A stretch of 64,000 nucleotides of DNA from Arthrobacter sp. SO5 (GTDB lineage Bacteria > Actinomycetota > Actinomycetes > Actinomycetales > Micrococcaceae), in assembly GCF_020532805.1 (NCBI RefSeq), contig NZ_MQTQ01000008.1:1-64000 (forward strand), given 5' to 3'. Positions 1-7,535 of this stretch are shown in pieces. The translations under genes were made by a program, and so were the position numbers. The stretch's first letter is position 1. Each line of letters opens with the position of its first letter. The notes under the pieces were generated by a model, which saw only the letters and a list, made by a program, of their open reading frames with translations, was not told where the DNA came from and ran no database searches.

Positions 1-45
1 AGCGGGGGGTGGCGAAGCGGGGCGGTGGCGAAGCGGGGCGGTGGC
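1..45. repeat. 16-bp tandem repeat downstream of metF
   Basis: The unit GGTGGCGAAGCGGGGC occurs at 8-23 and 24-39, with partial copies on both sides (1-7 and 40-45). The array may continue to the left, outside the window. It runs directly into the metF stop codon. No spacer-like unique sequence separates the units, so it is a simple tandem repeat and not a CRISPR. Confidence 0.8.
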
Positions 46-1019
46 TAGCCGGCGAGCTGGCGACGGCCGGCCAGGCGCTCGTGGCGACTGTGCCGGTTGC
101 CGCTTCGCGGCCGCGGCAGGGCCAGCTTGTCCAGCACCTCCAGGGCGGCGGCGTGTTCGTTGAAGGTATATAGGTGCAGTCCCGGCGCGCCGGCAGCCAG
201 GGCCGCATTGGCCAGGTCCACGGTGGCGCTGACCCCGATCCGGGTCCGTTCGGCGTCGGTATCGGCGGCGGCAAGCCGTTCCATGATTTCCGGTGCCGGT
301 TCGACGCCGGTCAGCTCGCCGAGGCGGGTCAGCCGCCGGACGCTGGTGAGCGGCATGACGCCCGGGATGATCGGGATGGTGACGCCTGCCCGGCGGGCCC
401 GGGTCAGGAGAGCGGCGTACTGCTCGGTGTGGAAGAAGACCTGGGTGATGGCGAAGTCGGCGCCGGAGCGCTGCTTGGCCAGGAGCACCTCGACGTCGTG
501 CGCCTCGCTGGGGGATTCCGGGTGCCGGGTGGGGTACGCGGCGACCCCCACAGCTACCTTGCCGGCGCACAGCAGCGCCGAGCGGCGCTGTTCGACGCGT
601 CGGATAAGTTCGATCAGGTCCTGGGCGTAGCGCAGCGACCCCTCCGGCGGGGTGCCGCCGTCCCTTGGCTGGTCGCCGCGCAGGGCAAGGATGCCGCGCA
701 CGCCGACGTCGAGCAGCTCGCCGATGATCTCCGCCAGTTCCTGCGGGGAGTTCCCCACACAGGTCAGGTGGGCCAGCGGCCGCAGCGTCGTTTCCTGCAC
801 CAGCCGGTTGATGAGCTCGACGGCGGTGTTCCGGTTGGAGCCGCTGGCGCCGTAGGTCACCGAAACATAGTCCGGGTCGGTGGCTTCAAGTTCGCCGATG
901 GTGGTCCAGAGCGACTCGGCAGCCGCGGGCGACCGGGGCGGGAACAGTTCATAGGACAGCGCGACGGGAGCCGCGCCGGCAAGATTCGGAGGGGTGGCGA
1001 TGAGGCTTGGTGGAGACAT
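45..1019 (-). CDS. metF: methylenetetrahydrofolate reductase
   Basis: This FAD-dependent TIM-barrel enzyme reduces 5,10-methylene-THF to 5-methyl-THF, the methyl donor for methionine synthesis. The family hallmarks are visible: SYELFPPR near residue 22 with the conserved Glu, VSVTYGA near 52, and ALRGDQPRDGG near 115 with the flavin/folate-binding Asp. I chose the ATG at 1017-1019, giving 324 aa, because the reading frame is open further upstream but those 53 residues show no family similarity and the usual length is about 300 aa. The C-terminus is a short Arg-rich tail. It is transcribed away from the small gene at 1481, so the promoter must lie in 1020-1480. No methionine-type riboswitch was recognised there. 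Confidence 0.93.
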   Translation of the reverse strand: MSPPSLIATPPNLAGAAPVALSYELFPPRSPAAAESLWTTIGELEATDPDYVSVTYGASGSNRNTAVELINRLVQETTLRPLAHLTCVGNSPQELAEIIGELLDVGVRGILALRGDQPRDGGTPPEGSLRYAQDLIELIRRVEQRRSALLCAGKVAVGVAAYPTRHPESPSEAHDVEVLLAKQRSGADFAITQVFFHTEQYAALLTRARRAGVTIPIIPGVMPLTSVRRLTRLGELTGVEPAPEIMERLAAADTDAERTRIGVSATVDLANAALAAGAPGLHLYTFNEHAAALEVLDKLALPRPRSGNRHSRHERLAGRRQLAG

Positions 1020-1480
1020 TTGCGTCCTTGGCTGTGAACCATTGGCGGCGTCGCCGGAAACCGGAAAACGGTAACCGGAAGCGACGTCCGTCAATGAATT
1101 GAGTTGGGGGAACACGGAAGAACTCCTGCAGGACGCAGCCGCGACTGGTACGCCTGATACAAAGTTGTCCGTGAGCAAATGTCAGGCCCACATGGGGGCA
1201 CCCACACCCTCCTGGGCCGCCCGTGAAAACTATCAAGGGGCAGGCCGTTCGCGGAGGATCGCTGACACGTTACTGGGGTAACTTGTATAGAACTCTAGAG
1301 GCGGACGCGGGCGCATTCAAGTCGCTTTCCGAATTAAGACGCGTCTTGACGTCCTATCCCGCGTCCGGACAGAATATTGTTCGCCATTCTTTGCCAGCAG
1401 TGTCAGCCGCGGCCATCAGGGGCACTCAGGGGCCATCAGGGGCACTCCCCATCGTGTCCGCGCAGGACTATCCTGTTGCC
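1020..1480. other. divergent intergenic region upstream of metF
   Basis: This gap separates metF (minus) from the small gene at 1481 (plus) and must hold both promoters. The metF reading frame stays open to 1178, which is probably accidental. I looked for SAM and cobalamin riboswitch cores and did not see one. A short tandem repeat lies at 1411-1447. Confidence 0.5.
1411..1447. repeat. 20-bp direct repeat, nearly two copies
   Basis: GGCCATCAGGGGCACTCAGG at 1411-1430 is followed immediately by a second copy that is identical for 17 bases (1431-1447). It lies 34 bases before the start of the small gene at 1481, so it may sit in that gene's 5' untranslated region. Confidence 0.8.
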
Positions 1481-1678
1481 ATGATCCAGCTTCCAGCCAG
1501 CTACCAGGAGTATCTCGCCGGCAAGAGCGAGAGTTTCATCAACACGGTCCGGCCGATCCTGATGCAGTCGGCAGCGGACCAACGCCACGGCGTCCGGATC
1601 CTCGTGCTTCCGCACGGCCATCAGGCGCACCTCGACGAGACCATCCCGTTTGGGACTGTCGTGGAAGATATCGACTAA
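1481..1678 (+). CDS. small conserved-looking protein of unknown function (65 aa)
   Basis: I do not recognise a family. The ATG at 1481 begins a compact 65-residue protein starting MIQLPASYQEYLAGK and ending FGTVVEDID. It has no membrane segment and no cysteine. There is a basic, His-containing stretch in the middle (QRHGVRILVLPHGHQAH) and acidic residues at the C-terminus. The frame is open further upstream to 1223, but the composition before 1481 is unlike protein. It converges with the ROK regulator: its stop at 1676-1678 is three bases from that gene's stop codon. The amino-acid balance looks genuinely coding. The function is unknown. Confidence 0.6.
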   Translation: MIQLPASYQEYLAGKSESFINTVRPILMQSAADQRHGVRILVLPHGHQAHLDETIPFGTVVEDID

Positions 1679-1681
1679 GGC

Positions 1682-2935
1682 CTAGCCCTCCAGCAGGAGC
1701 CGCTGTGAGCGGGGGGCCAGCGTGTGCTCCAGGACGAGGCAGGCCGCCCCGATGGCTCCCACGTCCTCGCCGACGCCGGTGCCCACGACTTCGATCTCGT
1801 GGATCTTCTTGGTAGCGCTGCATTCCCTGACCAGGCCCGGGATCCGGTCCAGGTAGCGTTCCGAGAGGCAGGTCCAGAACGGGCCGCCAAACACGACGCG
1901 CTCCACGTCCAGGGTGTTGGTGATGGTGGAGACGGCACGGGCCACCAGCACGGCCGAGTTGTCGATGATGTCCACGGCCCGCTGGTCACCCGTGCTGGCC
2001 GCGGCACACAGTTGCGCGAAGCTGTCCTGGATGGCGGGTCCGTCGGTGGCCAGCAGCGAGCTGTCCAGCACCCCGGCCTCCACGGCCTGGGCAACCAGCA
2101 CCTGCGGAATACAGGAGGACTTAACGCAGCCGCGCAGGCCGCAGTCGCAGGCGGCGCCGTCGGGGTCCACCACGATATGGCCGATTTCACCGGCGTTGCC
2201 GGACGTGCCGCGGACAACTTCGTCATTGAGGACGATCCCGCAGCCGATGCCAGTTCCCATGTACATGAAGATGAAGCTGCCGGCGCCGCTCGGGCCGCCG
2301 GCCCAGGTTTCCGCCACCGCGGCGCTGGTCACGTCCTTGTCCACCAGGGTGGACAGTCCGGTGGCGGCCGCCAGGGCATCCCGCAGCGGCACACGGTCCC
2401 AGCCCAGCAGGAGCGGAGGGTCCACGACGGTGCCCTCATTAAGGTCGATCGGGCCGGGAGACGCGACGCCGAGGCCGGCGATCCGGGCCGGATCCACGCC
2501 GGAGTCTTTGACGAGTTGTTTGATCTCGGCGGCAATCGTGTCGATGACGCCGCGCGGATCGGTGCCGGCAGGGGTCTTGATCCGGGAATGCCTGACCACG
2601 GCTCCCACGAGGTCCAGCACCACGAACGTGGTCACGGCAGGATCCAGGTGGACGCCGATGGCGTAGAATCCGGAGGGATTCAGGCGCAGCATGGTCCGGG
2701 GCTTGCCGGGGCCGGTACCCTCCTTGCCGGCCTCGTAGATCAGGTTCTGGTCCAGCAGGCGGCGCGAAATATTGGAGATTGTTTGCGGGGACAGGCCGAC
2801 AATCTGGGCCAGCTCCACCCGGCTCAGCCCGGCCTTGGAGCGCCGGATGGCATCGAGGATGACGGTGAGGTTGAAATCCCCCATGCGGGGTAAATTCGTT
2901 CCGCGCCTCGGTGCGGGCTGGCGGATCTCAGTCAC
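1682..2935 (-). CDS. ROK-family transcriptional regulator
   Basis: ROK proteins of this layout bind DNA through an N-terminal winged helix and sense a sugar or phosphosugar through a C-terminal sugar-kinase fold. The N-terminal 70 residues contain the helix-turn-helix (VELAQIVGLSPQTISNISRRL). The ROK zinc motif appears as CDCGLRGC near residue 260, and an ATP-type loop GIGCGIV lies in the middle. The motif is followed by V-K-S-S-C rather than the usual Glu. I place the start at the GTG at 2933-2935, which has an AGGGG ribosome-binding site a few bases upstream. An ATG at 2963-2965 is possible but lacks one. Length is 417 aa, normal for NagC/XylR-like regulators. No sugar genes lie next to it, so the effector cannot be inferred. 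Confidence 0.85.
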   Translation of the reverse strand: MTEIRQPAPRRGTNLPRMGDFNLTVILDAIRRSKAGLSRVELAQIVGLSPQTISNISRRLLDQNLIYEAGKEGTGPGKPRTMLRLNPSGFYAIGVHLDPAVTTFVVLDLVGAVVRHSRIKTPAGTDPRGVIDTIAAEIKQLVKDSGVDPARIAGLGVASPGPIDLNEGTVVDPPLLLGWDRVPLRDALAAATGLSTLVDKDVTSAAVAETWAGGPSGAGSFIFMYMGTGIGCGIVLNDEVVRGTSGNAGEIGHIVVDPDGAACDCGLRGCVKSSCIPQVLVAQAVEAGVLDSSLLATDGPAIQDSFAQLCAAASTGDQRAVDIIDNSAVLVARAVSTITNTLDVERVVFGGPFWTCLSERYLDRIPGLVRECSATKKIHEIEVVGTGVGEDVGAIGAACLVLEHTLAPRSQRLLLEG

Positions 2936-3017
2936 TGATACCCCTAAACGTCTTTGGCTAAGCACTGCCTATCTCAGAATCGTACGGCACGCGCGGTTGC
3001 CCGCCCACAGGCACGCT

Positions 3018-4172
3018 TCACACTGACGCAGATTTGCGGGTGCTTGCTGTCACCGTGAATTTCGGGTTCCGGCCCACCTCCCGGGTGGGGCCGATCAGCC
3101 GCTCCAAAGCGGGCCGGTAGTGCAGGTGGCTGTTGAACACCGTCCAGAGCTCCCCGCCCGGCGCCAGGACCCGTCCGGCCGCCTCGATCAGCTTGATGCC
3201 GGCCCCGGCATGGACCGTGGCGCCCACGTGGAAAGGCGGGTTCAACAAAATCAACTCGGCGCTGGCCGCGGGCAGGGACTCCATGGCATCGTCCTGCAGG
3301 ACATCGATCCGGTCCTGGAGCCCGTTGGCCCGGGCGGTGTCCCGGGCGGAATCGACGGCGGCCGCGGACTGGTCAGTGGCCGTGACACGGGACTCCGGGT
3401 TGGTGCGCGCGTACATGGCAGCAAGGATTCCGGTGCCGCAGCCGAGGTCAACGGCGTGGCGGACCTGCGGCATGGCCGGCAGGAAGTCCAGCAGGAAGCG
3501 GGTCCCGATGTCCAGTCCGGTGCCTGCAAAGACGGCACCGCGGGCGCAGACGGTCAGGCCGAGCTCGGCGTTGCCGCTGCTGACGGGAAACGGCGGTGGG
3601 CTGCCCGGCGCCTTGGGCCCCCGGGCCAGCAGGATCCGGGATTTCTGCCGGGCAAGCTGCGGCTGGACCTCGCCGAAGTAGCGCTCCAGCACGCCGTTCA
3701 TGCCAACGCTCATGTGCTTGACGCGGCCGCCGGCCAGCAACACCACGCCTGGCGCGGCGTGGCGGGCCACGGCGTCGGCGATTTCCTCCAGCTCGGCGAG
3801 GGACTTAGGCAGCTGGACCAGGACAATGGTGGCGCCCGACAGGAGGTCCGGGCCGAGCGGGAGCTGTTCGAAGCCGGCTGTGATTGCCAGGGCGTCGGCG
3901 TTGTGGCGGAGGGCGCGTTCGCCGGTGATGAGGTCCTGGTGGACCCGGACCGGGCCGGCACTTCCGCCGCGCGCGCCCAGGGCCAGCGCGCCCAGGGTAA
4001 GGGCCCCGTAGCGGTCCCCGACGATGGCGAGCCTGCTTCCGGGCTCCAGGAATCCGGCCGCGGTGTCCAGCAGGAGCCTGTCCGTGGCATCCCACGCTTG
4101 CAGGTTGGCCGCCTCGACGTCCGGGAACCTGCTCAGCCGGGAGAACAGGGATTCGAGATTGTTGTCCGCCAC
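3018..4172 (-). CDS. class I SAM-dependent methyltransferase, RsmC/RlmG-like
   Basis: The C-terminal half is a Rossmann methyltransferase with the SAM-binding loop VDLGCGTGILAA and the catalytic NPPFHVG motif near residue 309. That NPPF form is typical of N2-guanine or N6-adenine methyltransferases. The N-terminal half resembles the degenerate methyltransferase domain found in RsmC (16S m2G1207) and RlmG (23S m2G1835). Length (384 aa) matches that two-domain family. By family it should act on ribosomal RNA in the cytoplasm, but which guanine is not decided by the sequence. Its upstream region contains the 16-bp tandem repeat at 4213-4308. Confidence 0.82.
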   Translation of the reverse strand: MADNNLESLFSRLSRFPDVEAANLQAWDATDRLLLDTAAGFLEPGSRLAIVGDRYGALTLGALALGARGGSAGPVRVHQDLITGERALRHNADALAITAGFEQLPLGPDLLSGATIVLVQLPKSLAELEEIADAVARHAAPGVVLLAGGRVKHMSVGMNGVLERYFGEVQPQLARQKSRILLARGPKAPGSPPPFPVSSGNAELGLTVCARGAVFAGTGLDIGTRFLLDFLPAMPQVRHAVDLGCGTGILAAMYARTNPESRVTATDQSAAAVDSARDTARANGLQDRIDVLQDDAMESLPAASAELILLNPPFHVGATVHAGAGIKLIEAAGRVLAPGGELWTVFNSHLHYRPALERLIGPTREVGRNPKFTVTASTRKSASV

Positions 4173-4212
4173 GCGCGAGCTGCCGCCTTCATTCGTAGAT
4201 CTTTGTCTGGTG

Positions 4213-4308
4213 GTTCGTCAGCAGCCTGGTTCATCAGGGCCCTGATACGTCAGTGCCCTGATACGTCAGTGCCCTGGTTCGTCAGGGCCCTGGTTCGTCA
4301 GTGCCCTG
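4213..4308. repeat. six-copy 16-bp tandem repeat
   Basis: Six head-to-tail 16-bp units fill the gap between two minus-strand genes: 4213, 4229, 4245, 4261, 4277 and 4293. The consensus is GTTCGTCAGKGCCCTG, with ATACGTCAGTGCCCTG as a variant in units 3 and 4. Units 3 and 4 are identical; the others differ at one to a few positions, the first most of all. Two of the units contain GGGCCC. The array lies in the probable 5' leader of the methyltransferase gene (start 4172). Confidence 0.9.
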
Positions 4309-4320
4309 CGTCTTCATGCC

Positions 4321-5415
4321 TCACTCCAATTTATCCTGCTCCGCCAGCATCGTGAGGATGCCGGCCACCGCTGCCCTGCCCGCCCGGTTGGCGCCTATGG
4401 TGGAGGACGACGGTCCGTAACCGACCAGATGCACCCGTGGCTCCGCTGCCACCCGGGTTCCGTCCATCGCGATTCCGCCGCCGGGGCCGCGCAGGTGCAG
4501 CGGGGCGAGGTGGTCCAGCTCCGCTCGGAAGCCGGTGGCCCACAAGATCACGTCGGCGGCCAGAAAGCTGCCGTCCGCCATCCGCACACCACCGGCTTCG
4601 ATGCCGGTGAACATGGGGTGGCGCTCCAGCACGCCGCGGGCTGCGGCCGCGCGCAGTGCCGGGGTCCAGATCAGGCCGGTCACGGCGACGACGCTCTGCG
4701 GCGGCAGTCCCTGGCGGACGCGCTGCTCGACGAGGGCGACGGCGTCGTGCCCCGCCTTCCGGTCGAAGGCGGCCTCCCGCCACACTGGCTCCCTGCGGGT
4801 GAACCACGTGGTGGTGGTGACTGTGGAGATCTCATCCAGCAGGCCGACAGCGGAGATTCCGCCGCCGACCACTATCACGTGCCGGCCGCGGAACTCCTCG
4901 GCCGAGACGTAGTCCGCGACGTGCAGCTGCCGGCCGCGGAAGCCGGACTGGCCCGGATAGATGGGCCAGAACGGCCTGGTCCAGGTTCCGGTGGCGTTGA
5001 TCACCGCGCGGGCGGACCACTCCCCGCGGGACGCGCTGATGCGCAGCCGCCCGGCCGGATCGCCGTCCTCCCGGCTGACAGCGCGGACCTTGACCGGCCG
5101 CTCGACGGCCAGCGCAAGCTCGTCCTCGTAGCCGGCGAAGTAGCGGGTGAGGAAGCTGGAACTGGACTCTTCCGGGTCCACGGCGGGCTGCTGGATGCCG
5201 GGCAGGTCGCTGATGCCGTTCACGGTGGCCATGAGCAGGCTCTTCCAGCGGTGGCGCCAGGCGCCGCCGGGGCCGTCCTCGGCGTCGAGCACGGCGTAGC
5301 TCCTGGCCCCGGGACTGCCGGTGCCGGCCGGAACGAAGCCGCGGCGCTGCAGGTGATAGGCGGCGGAGAGCCCGGCCTGCCCGGCGCCGATCACGACGAC
5401 GTCGGCGGACCGCAC
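4321..5415 (-). CDS. FAD/NAD(P)-dependent monooxygenase-type oxidoreductase
   Basis: This is a two-dinucleotide-fold flavoprotein similar to flavin-containing monooxygenases and TrkA/CzcO-like proteins. GAGQAG at residues 10-15 binds FAD, VVGGGIS near residue 180 binds NAD(P)H, and the late LWATGFRAE motif is characteristic of this group. I chose the GTG at 5413-5415, preceded by GGGGA, because it places the FAD loop at the expected distance from the N-terminus. Longer starts back to 5529 would run through the PhnA-like ORF. The final AGRAAVAGILTML helix is also typical. The substrate is unknown. The gene follows the PhnA-like ORF by about 30 bases. Confidence 0.82.
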   Translation of the reverse strand: MRSADVVVIGAGQAGLSAAYHLQRRGFVPAGTGSPGARSYAVLDAEDGPGGAWRHRWKSLLMATVNGISDLPGIQQPAVDPEESSSSFLTRYFAGYEDELALAVERPVKVRAVSREDGDPAGRLRISASRGEWSARAVINATGTWTRPFWPIYPGQSGFRGRQLHVADYVSAEEFRGRHVIVVGGGISAVGLLDEISTVTTTTWFTRREPVWREAAFDRKAGHDAVALVEQRVRQGLPPQSVVAVTGLIWTPALRAAAARGVLERHPMFTGIEAGGVRMADGSFLAADVILWATGFRAELDHLAPLHLRGPGGGIAMDGTRVAAEPRVHLVGYGPSSSTIGANRAGRAAVAGILTMLAEQDKLE

Positions 5416-5444
5416 TGCATCCCCGGTAATGGTCCGGCCCCCGC

Positions 5445-5549
5445 TCAGGTCTTCTTGACGACGTCGGCGAGGATATTCCCCACCGCATCCCTGTCCGGCA
5501 TCGGTTCCTCGCCGGAGCATTCGGGACACGGGGGCAGGGACTCATTCAC
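5445..5549 (-). pseudogene. 34-residue PhnA-like remnant
   Basis: The GTG at 5547-5549 opens a 34-codon frame. It begins NESLPPCPEC, the hallmark N-terminus of PhnA-family zinc-ribbon proteins, continues with RDAVGNILAD, and ends VVKKT. From my knowledge of the family, these are the N-terminal ribbon half, the KDxxGNxLADGD segment and the extreme C-terminus of a protein of about 110 residues. The second CxxC and the whole beta-rich core are missing, yet the frame is intact from start to stop. That fits a gene that lost two internal in-frame pieces. It could instead be a real miniprotein. GGGGG immediately precedes the start. It lies just before the monooxygenase gene. Confidence 0.55.
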
Positions 5550-5589
5550 GCCCCCAATGGTAGCCGCGCCGGAACGGCCGTACCGGTGT

Positions 5590-6480
5590 TCAGCCGGCGT
5601 GCGACGCGGGAGCCCACCCCTCGAGCAGCTCCCAGAAGGCGCGGGCCCGCTCCGGGTCCTGCGCCTCCGGGCTGGGAGCGGTGATGGTGGTGCCGTCGCA
5701 ATAGAGCCCTCCCGGCGACGCTGCGTCCCGCTCCGCCCAGTCTGCGGCGAGCAGCGCCGCCGCCTCCGGGGACGTGGCAAACGGCATGAGGGGCAGAACC
5801 CAGCGCAGCAGCGGACGCATGGCGCCGTGGGCGGTCCCCGCAGCAGTCCGGGGCACGAACCCGGGACAGAGTGCGTCGGCGTGGACGCCCTCCGGGCCGT
5901 GCCGGCGCTCCCATTCGGCCATGAGCCAGAGCTGGGCCAGCTTGGCGTTCTTGTAGGCGCGGTCCGCATGGTAGCCCTCAGCCAGGAACGGGTCCTCGAA
6001 GCGGAAGCGCACGGGCGTCCCGCGGCTGTCCGGGGCATGGAGATTCGAGGCCAGGAACAGGAGGCGGGCGGGCCGGCTGAGCGCCGGCAGGAGCAGTGTG
6101 CTCAGCAGGAACGGCCCGACGGCGTGCACCTGGAGTGTCTCCTCAAGACCGTCGGCAGTCAACGTCCGCCGCGGGGGCGGAATGAGGGTCCCGGCATTGT
6201 GCACGATCGCATCAAGGGCCACGCCCTCCCGGAGCAGTGCTGCCGCGAGGGCGCGCACACTGGCCAGGGACGCGAGATCCAGTTCCTTGACCTCCACCCG
6301 CGCGCCGGGAACGGACCTCTCGAATTCGGCATGGGCGGCGACGCCGGCTGCCGGATGCCGGGCCGTGAACACTACCCGGTGACCGCGGCGCAGCAGCTCC
6401 AGCACCGTCAGGCGGCCGATCCCGCGGTTGCCGCCGGTCAGCAGGATGGTTTTGGCGTTCGGTGCCGTTGCTGCGCCCAT
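5590..6480 (-). CDS. short-chain dehydrogenase/reductase
   Basis: This NAD(P)-dependent Rossmann oxidoreductase has the cofactor loop TGGNRGIG at residues 15-22, a HNAG motif near residue 100 and the catalytic YKNAK (YxxxK) near residue 172. The spacing and the long C-terminal part are like the retinol dehydrogenase/protochlorophyllide reductase-like subgroup. The ATG at 6478-6480 gives 296 aa. The frame continues upstream but without family similarity. A DoxX-like gene starts 70 bases away on the other strand, so the promoters are shared or overlapping. The substrate is unknown. Confidence 0.85.
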   Translation of the reverse strand: MGAATAPNAKTILLTGGNRGIGRLTVLELLRRGHRVVFTARHPAAGVAAHAEFERSVPGARVEVKELDLASLASVRALAAALLREGVALDAIVHNAGTLIPPPRRTLTADGLEETLQVHAVGPFLLSTLLLPALSRPARLLFLASNLHAPDSRGTPVRFRFEDPFLAEGYHADRAYKNAKLAQLWLMAEWERRHGPEGVHADALCPGFVPRTAAGTAHGAMRPLLRWVLPLMPFATSPEAAALLAADWAERDAASPGGLYCDGTTITAPSPEAQDPERARAFWELLEGWAPASHAG

Positions 6481-6550
6481 GACTTGAGCATAGGCGCCGC
6501 GGTGCGCGTTGCTAAGCTGTTGCTCCGCCCTGACGTGAAAGTGGGACCCG

Positions 6551-7012
6551 ATGGCCGACGGCCTGGACCAAGACACGAAGCACTCCCCCGGCGGGTCCCG
6601 CCGGCGCAGCGCCGGAAGAATCCTGCTCGGGGTGTTTCTCCTGATCGCCGGCATTAGCCACCTCACCTGGAGCCGGGAGGCGTTCCGTGCCCAGGTTCCT
6701 CCGTGGCTTTCCCTGGACGTGGACTTCGTGGTGGTGGCCTCAGGGCTCGTGGAGATTGCGCTGGGACTGGGCCTGCTCCTGGTCCGGCACCGGCGGGCCG
6801 CCCTGGGCTGGATCGTTGCCGCCTTCTTCGTGGCGGTGTTTCCGGGAAACATTTCACAGTTCGCCACGGCCACGGATTCGTTCGGCCTGAACTCGGACCT
6901 GAGCCGCGGAATCCGCCTGCTCTTCCAGCCGGTGCTGGTGCTCTGGGCCCTCTGGTCTACCGGTGCGTGGCGGGCCTGGCGCGGCCGCGCCGACCTCGGC
7001 CCTGGCTCTTAG
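6551..7012 (+). CDS. DoxX-like integral membrane protein
   Basis: The protein is 153 residues long. After a charged N-terminus of about 22 residues come hydrophobic segments near residues 24-38, 58-77, 84-97 and 125-140, with the motif GxxLLIAGISH followed by FVVVASGLVEIALGLGLLL. This arrangement is typical of the DoxX/DoxD-like superfamily of small four-helix membrane proteins. Members have been linked to thiosulfate:quinone oxidation and oxidative-stress complexes, but nothing nearby supports a specific role. A strong hairpin lies 20 bases after the stop. Confidence 0.7.
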   Translation: MADGLDQDTKHSPGGSRRRSAGRILLGVFLLIAGISHLTWSREAFRAQVPPWLSLDVDFVVVASGLVEIALGLGLLLVRHRRAALGWIVAAFFVAVFPGNISQFATATDSFGLNSDLSRGIRLLFQPVLVLWALWSTGAWRAWRGRADLGPGS

Positions 7013-7031
7013 GCTCGTGGGTTAAGCACTT

Positions 7032-7058
7032 GAGGCCCTGCTCTCTGAGCAGGGCCTC
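7032..7058. terminator. hairpin between the DoxX-like gene and tRNA-Ala
   Basis: GAGGCCCTGCT and AGCAGGGCCTC form a perfect 11-bp stem with a 5-nt loop. It is positioned to end transcription of both the plus-strand DoxX-like gene and the minus-strand tRNA-Ala. There is no pronounced T-run on either side. Confidence 0.6.
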
Positions 7059-7063
7059 AACGG

Positions 7064-7136
7064 TGGAGCTGAGGGGACTCGAACCCCTGACCCCCTGCAT
7101 GCCATGCAGGTGCGCTACCAGCTGCGCCACAGCCCC
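7064..7136 (-). tRNA. tRNA-Ala (GGC), copy 1
   Basis: On the minus strand the sequence folds as a cloverleaf. It has a 7-bp acceptor stem (GGGGCTG/CAGCTCC), discriminator A, anticodon loop ATGGCAT giving GGC, and a T-arm with GGTTCGA. CCA is not encoded (CCG follows). The 73-nt body is identical to the copy at 7320-7392. Confidence 0.95.
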
Positions 7137-7276
7137 GAACTTGCCGGTGAGGCTCCGGTTTCCCGGAAGCAACCTGATTATCTTAAGCCACATTTCCCGT
7201 TGACGCGAATCGACGAGCTCGGGATGAAACGCCTGGCCGGAGTTGCCGGTATTTTGCGCCCTTCTCGGTGCGGGAC

Positions 7277-7313
7277 AAAAAAATCCGCCGGAATCTTTCG
7301 ATTCCGGCGGATT
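7277..7313 (-). terminator. intrinsic terminator between the two tRNA-Ala genes
   Basis: AATCCGCCGGAAT pairs with ATTCCGGCGGATT around a short loop. On the minus strand the hairpin is followed by seven T residues (the A-run at 7277-7283). It lies directly downstream of tRNA-Ala copy 2, so the two identical tRNAs are probably separate transcripts. Confidence 0.88.
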
Positions 7314-7319
7314 ATCCGG

Positions 7320-7392
7320 TGGAGCTGAGGGGACTCGAACCCCTGACCCCCTGCATGCCATGCAGGTGCGCTACCAGCTGCGCCACAGCCCC
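7320..7392 (-). tRNA. tRNA-Ala (GGC), copy 2
   Basis: This has the same 73-nt cloverleaf as copy 1, with anticodon GGC and no encoded CCA. The identity extends a few bases into both flanks (AAGTTCG on the 5' side, CCG on the 3' side), consistent with a short tandem duplication. Confidence 0.95.
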
Positions 7393-7535
7393 GAACTTTG
7401 GTTGCCCCCGGCTCCTTCAGCTCTCGCCTCCGGCTCCGGATTCTGGTCCGGATCTCTCCGAAGCAACTCAAATATCTTAGAACAGCCTTTCGGAAAATTC
7501 CAAATCGGGCATATTCGGGCTGATCGGCCCGGCGG

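Noticed and set aside
1020..1300. SAM or cobalamin riboswitch in the metF leader
   Set aside because: I did not find the conserved core sequences of either class on the minus strand.
4213..4308. Possible CRISPR array
   Set aside because: The 16-bp units are contiguous with no spacers, and there are no cas genes in the window.
6957..7361. 134-codon minus-strand frame with AQLVAHLHGMQGVRGSSPLSS, and the plus-strand frame with EGTRTPDPLHAMQVRYQLRHSPEL
   Set aside because: Both are readings through the tRNA-Ala(GGC) genes on either strand, not proteins.
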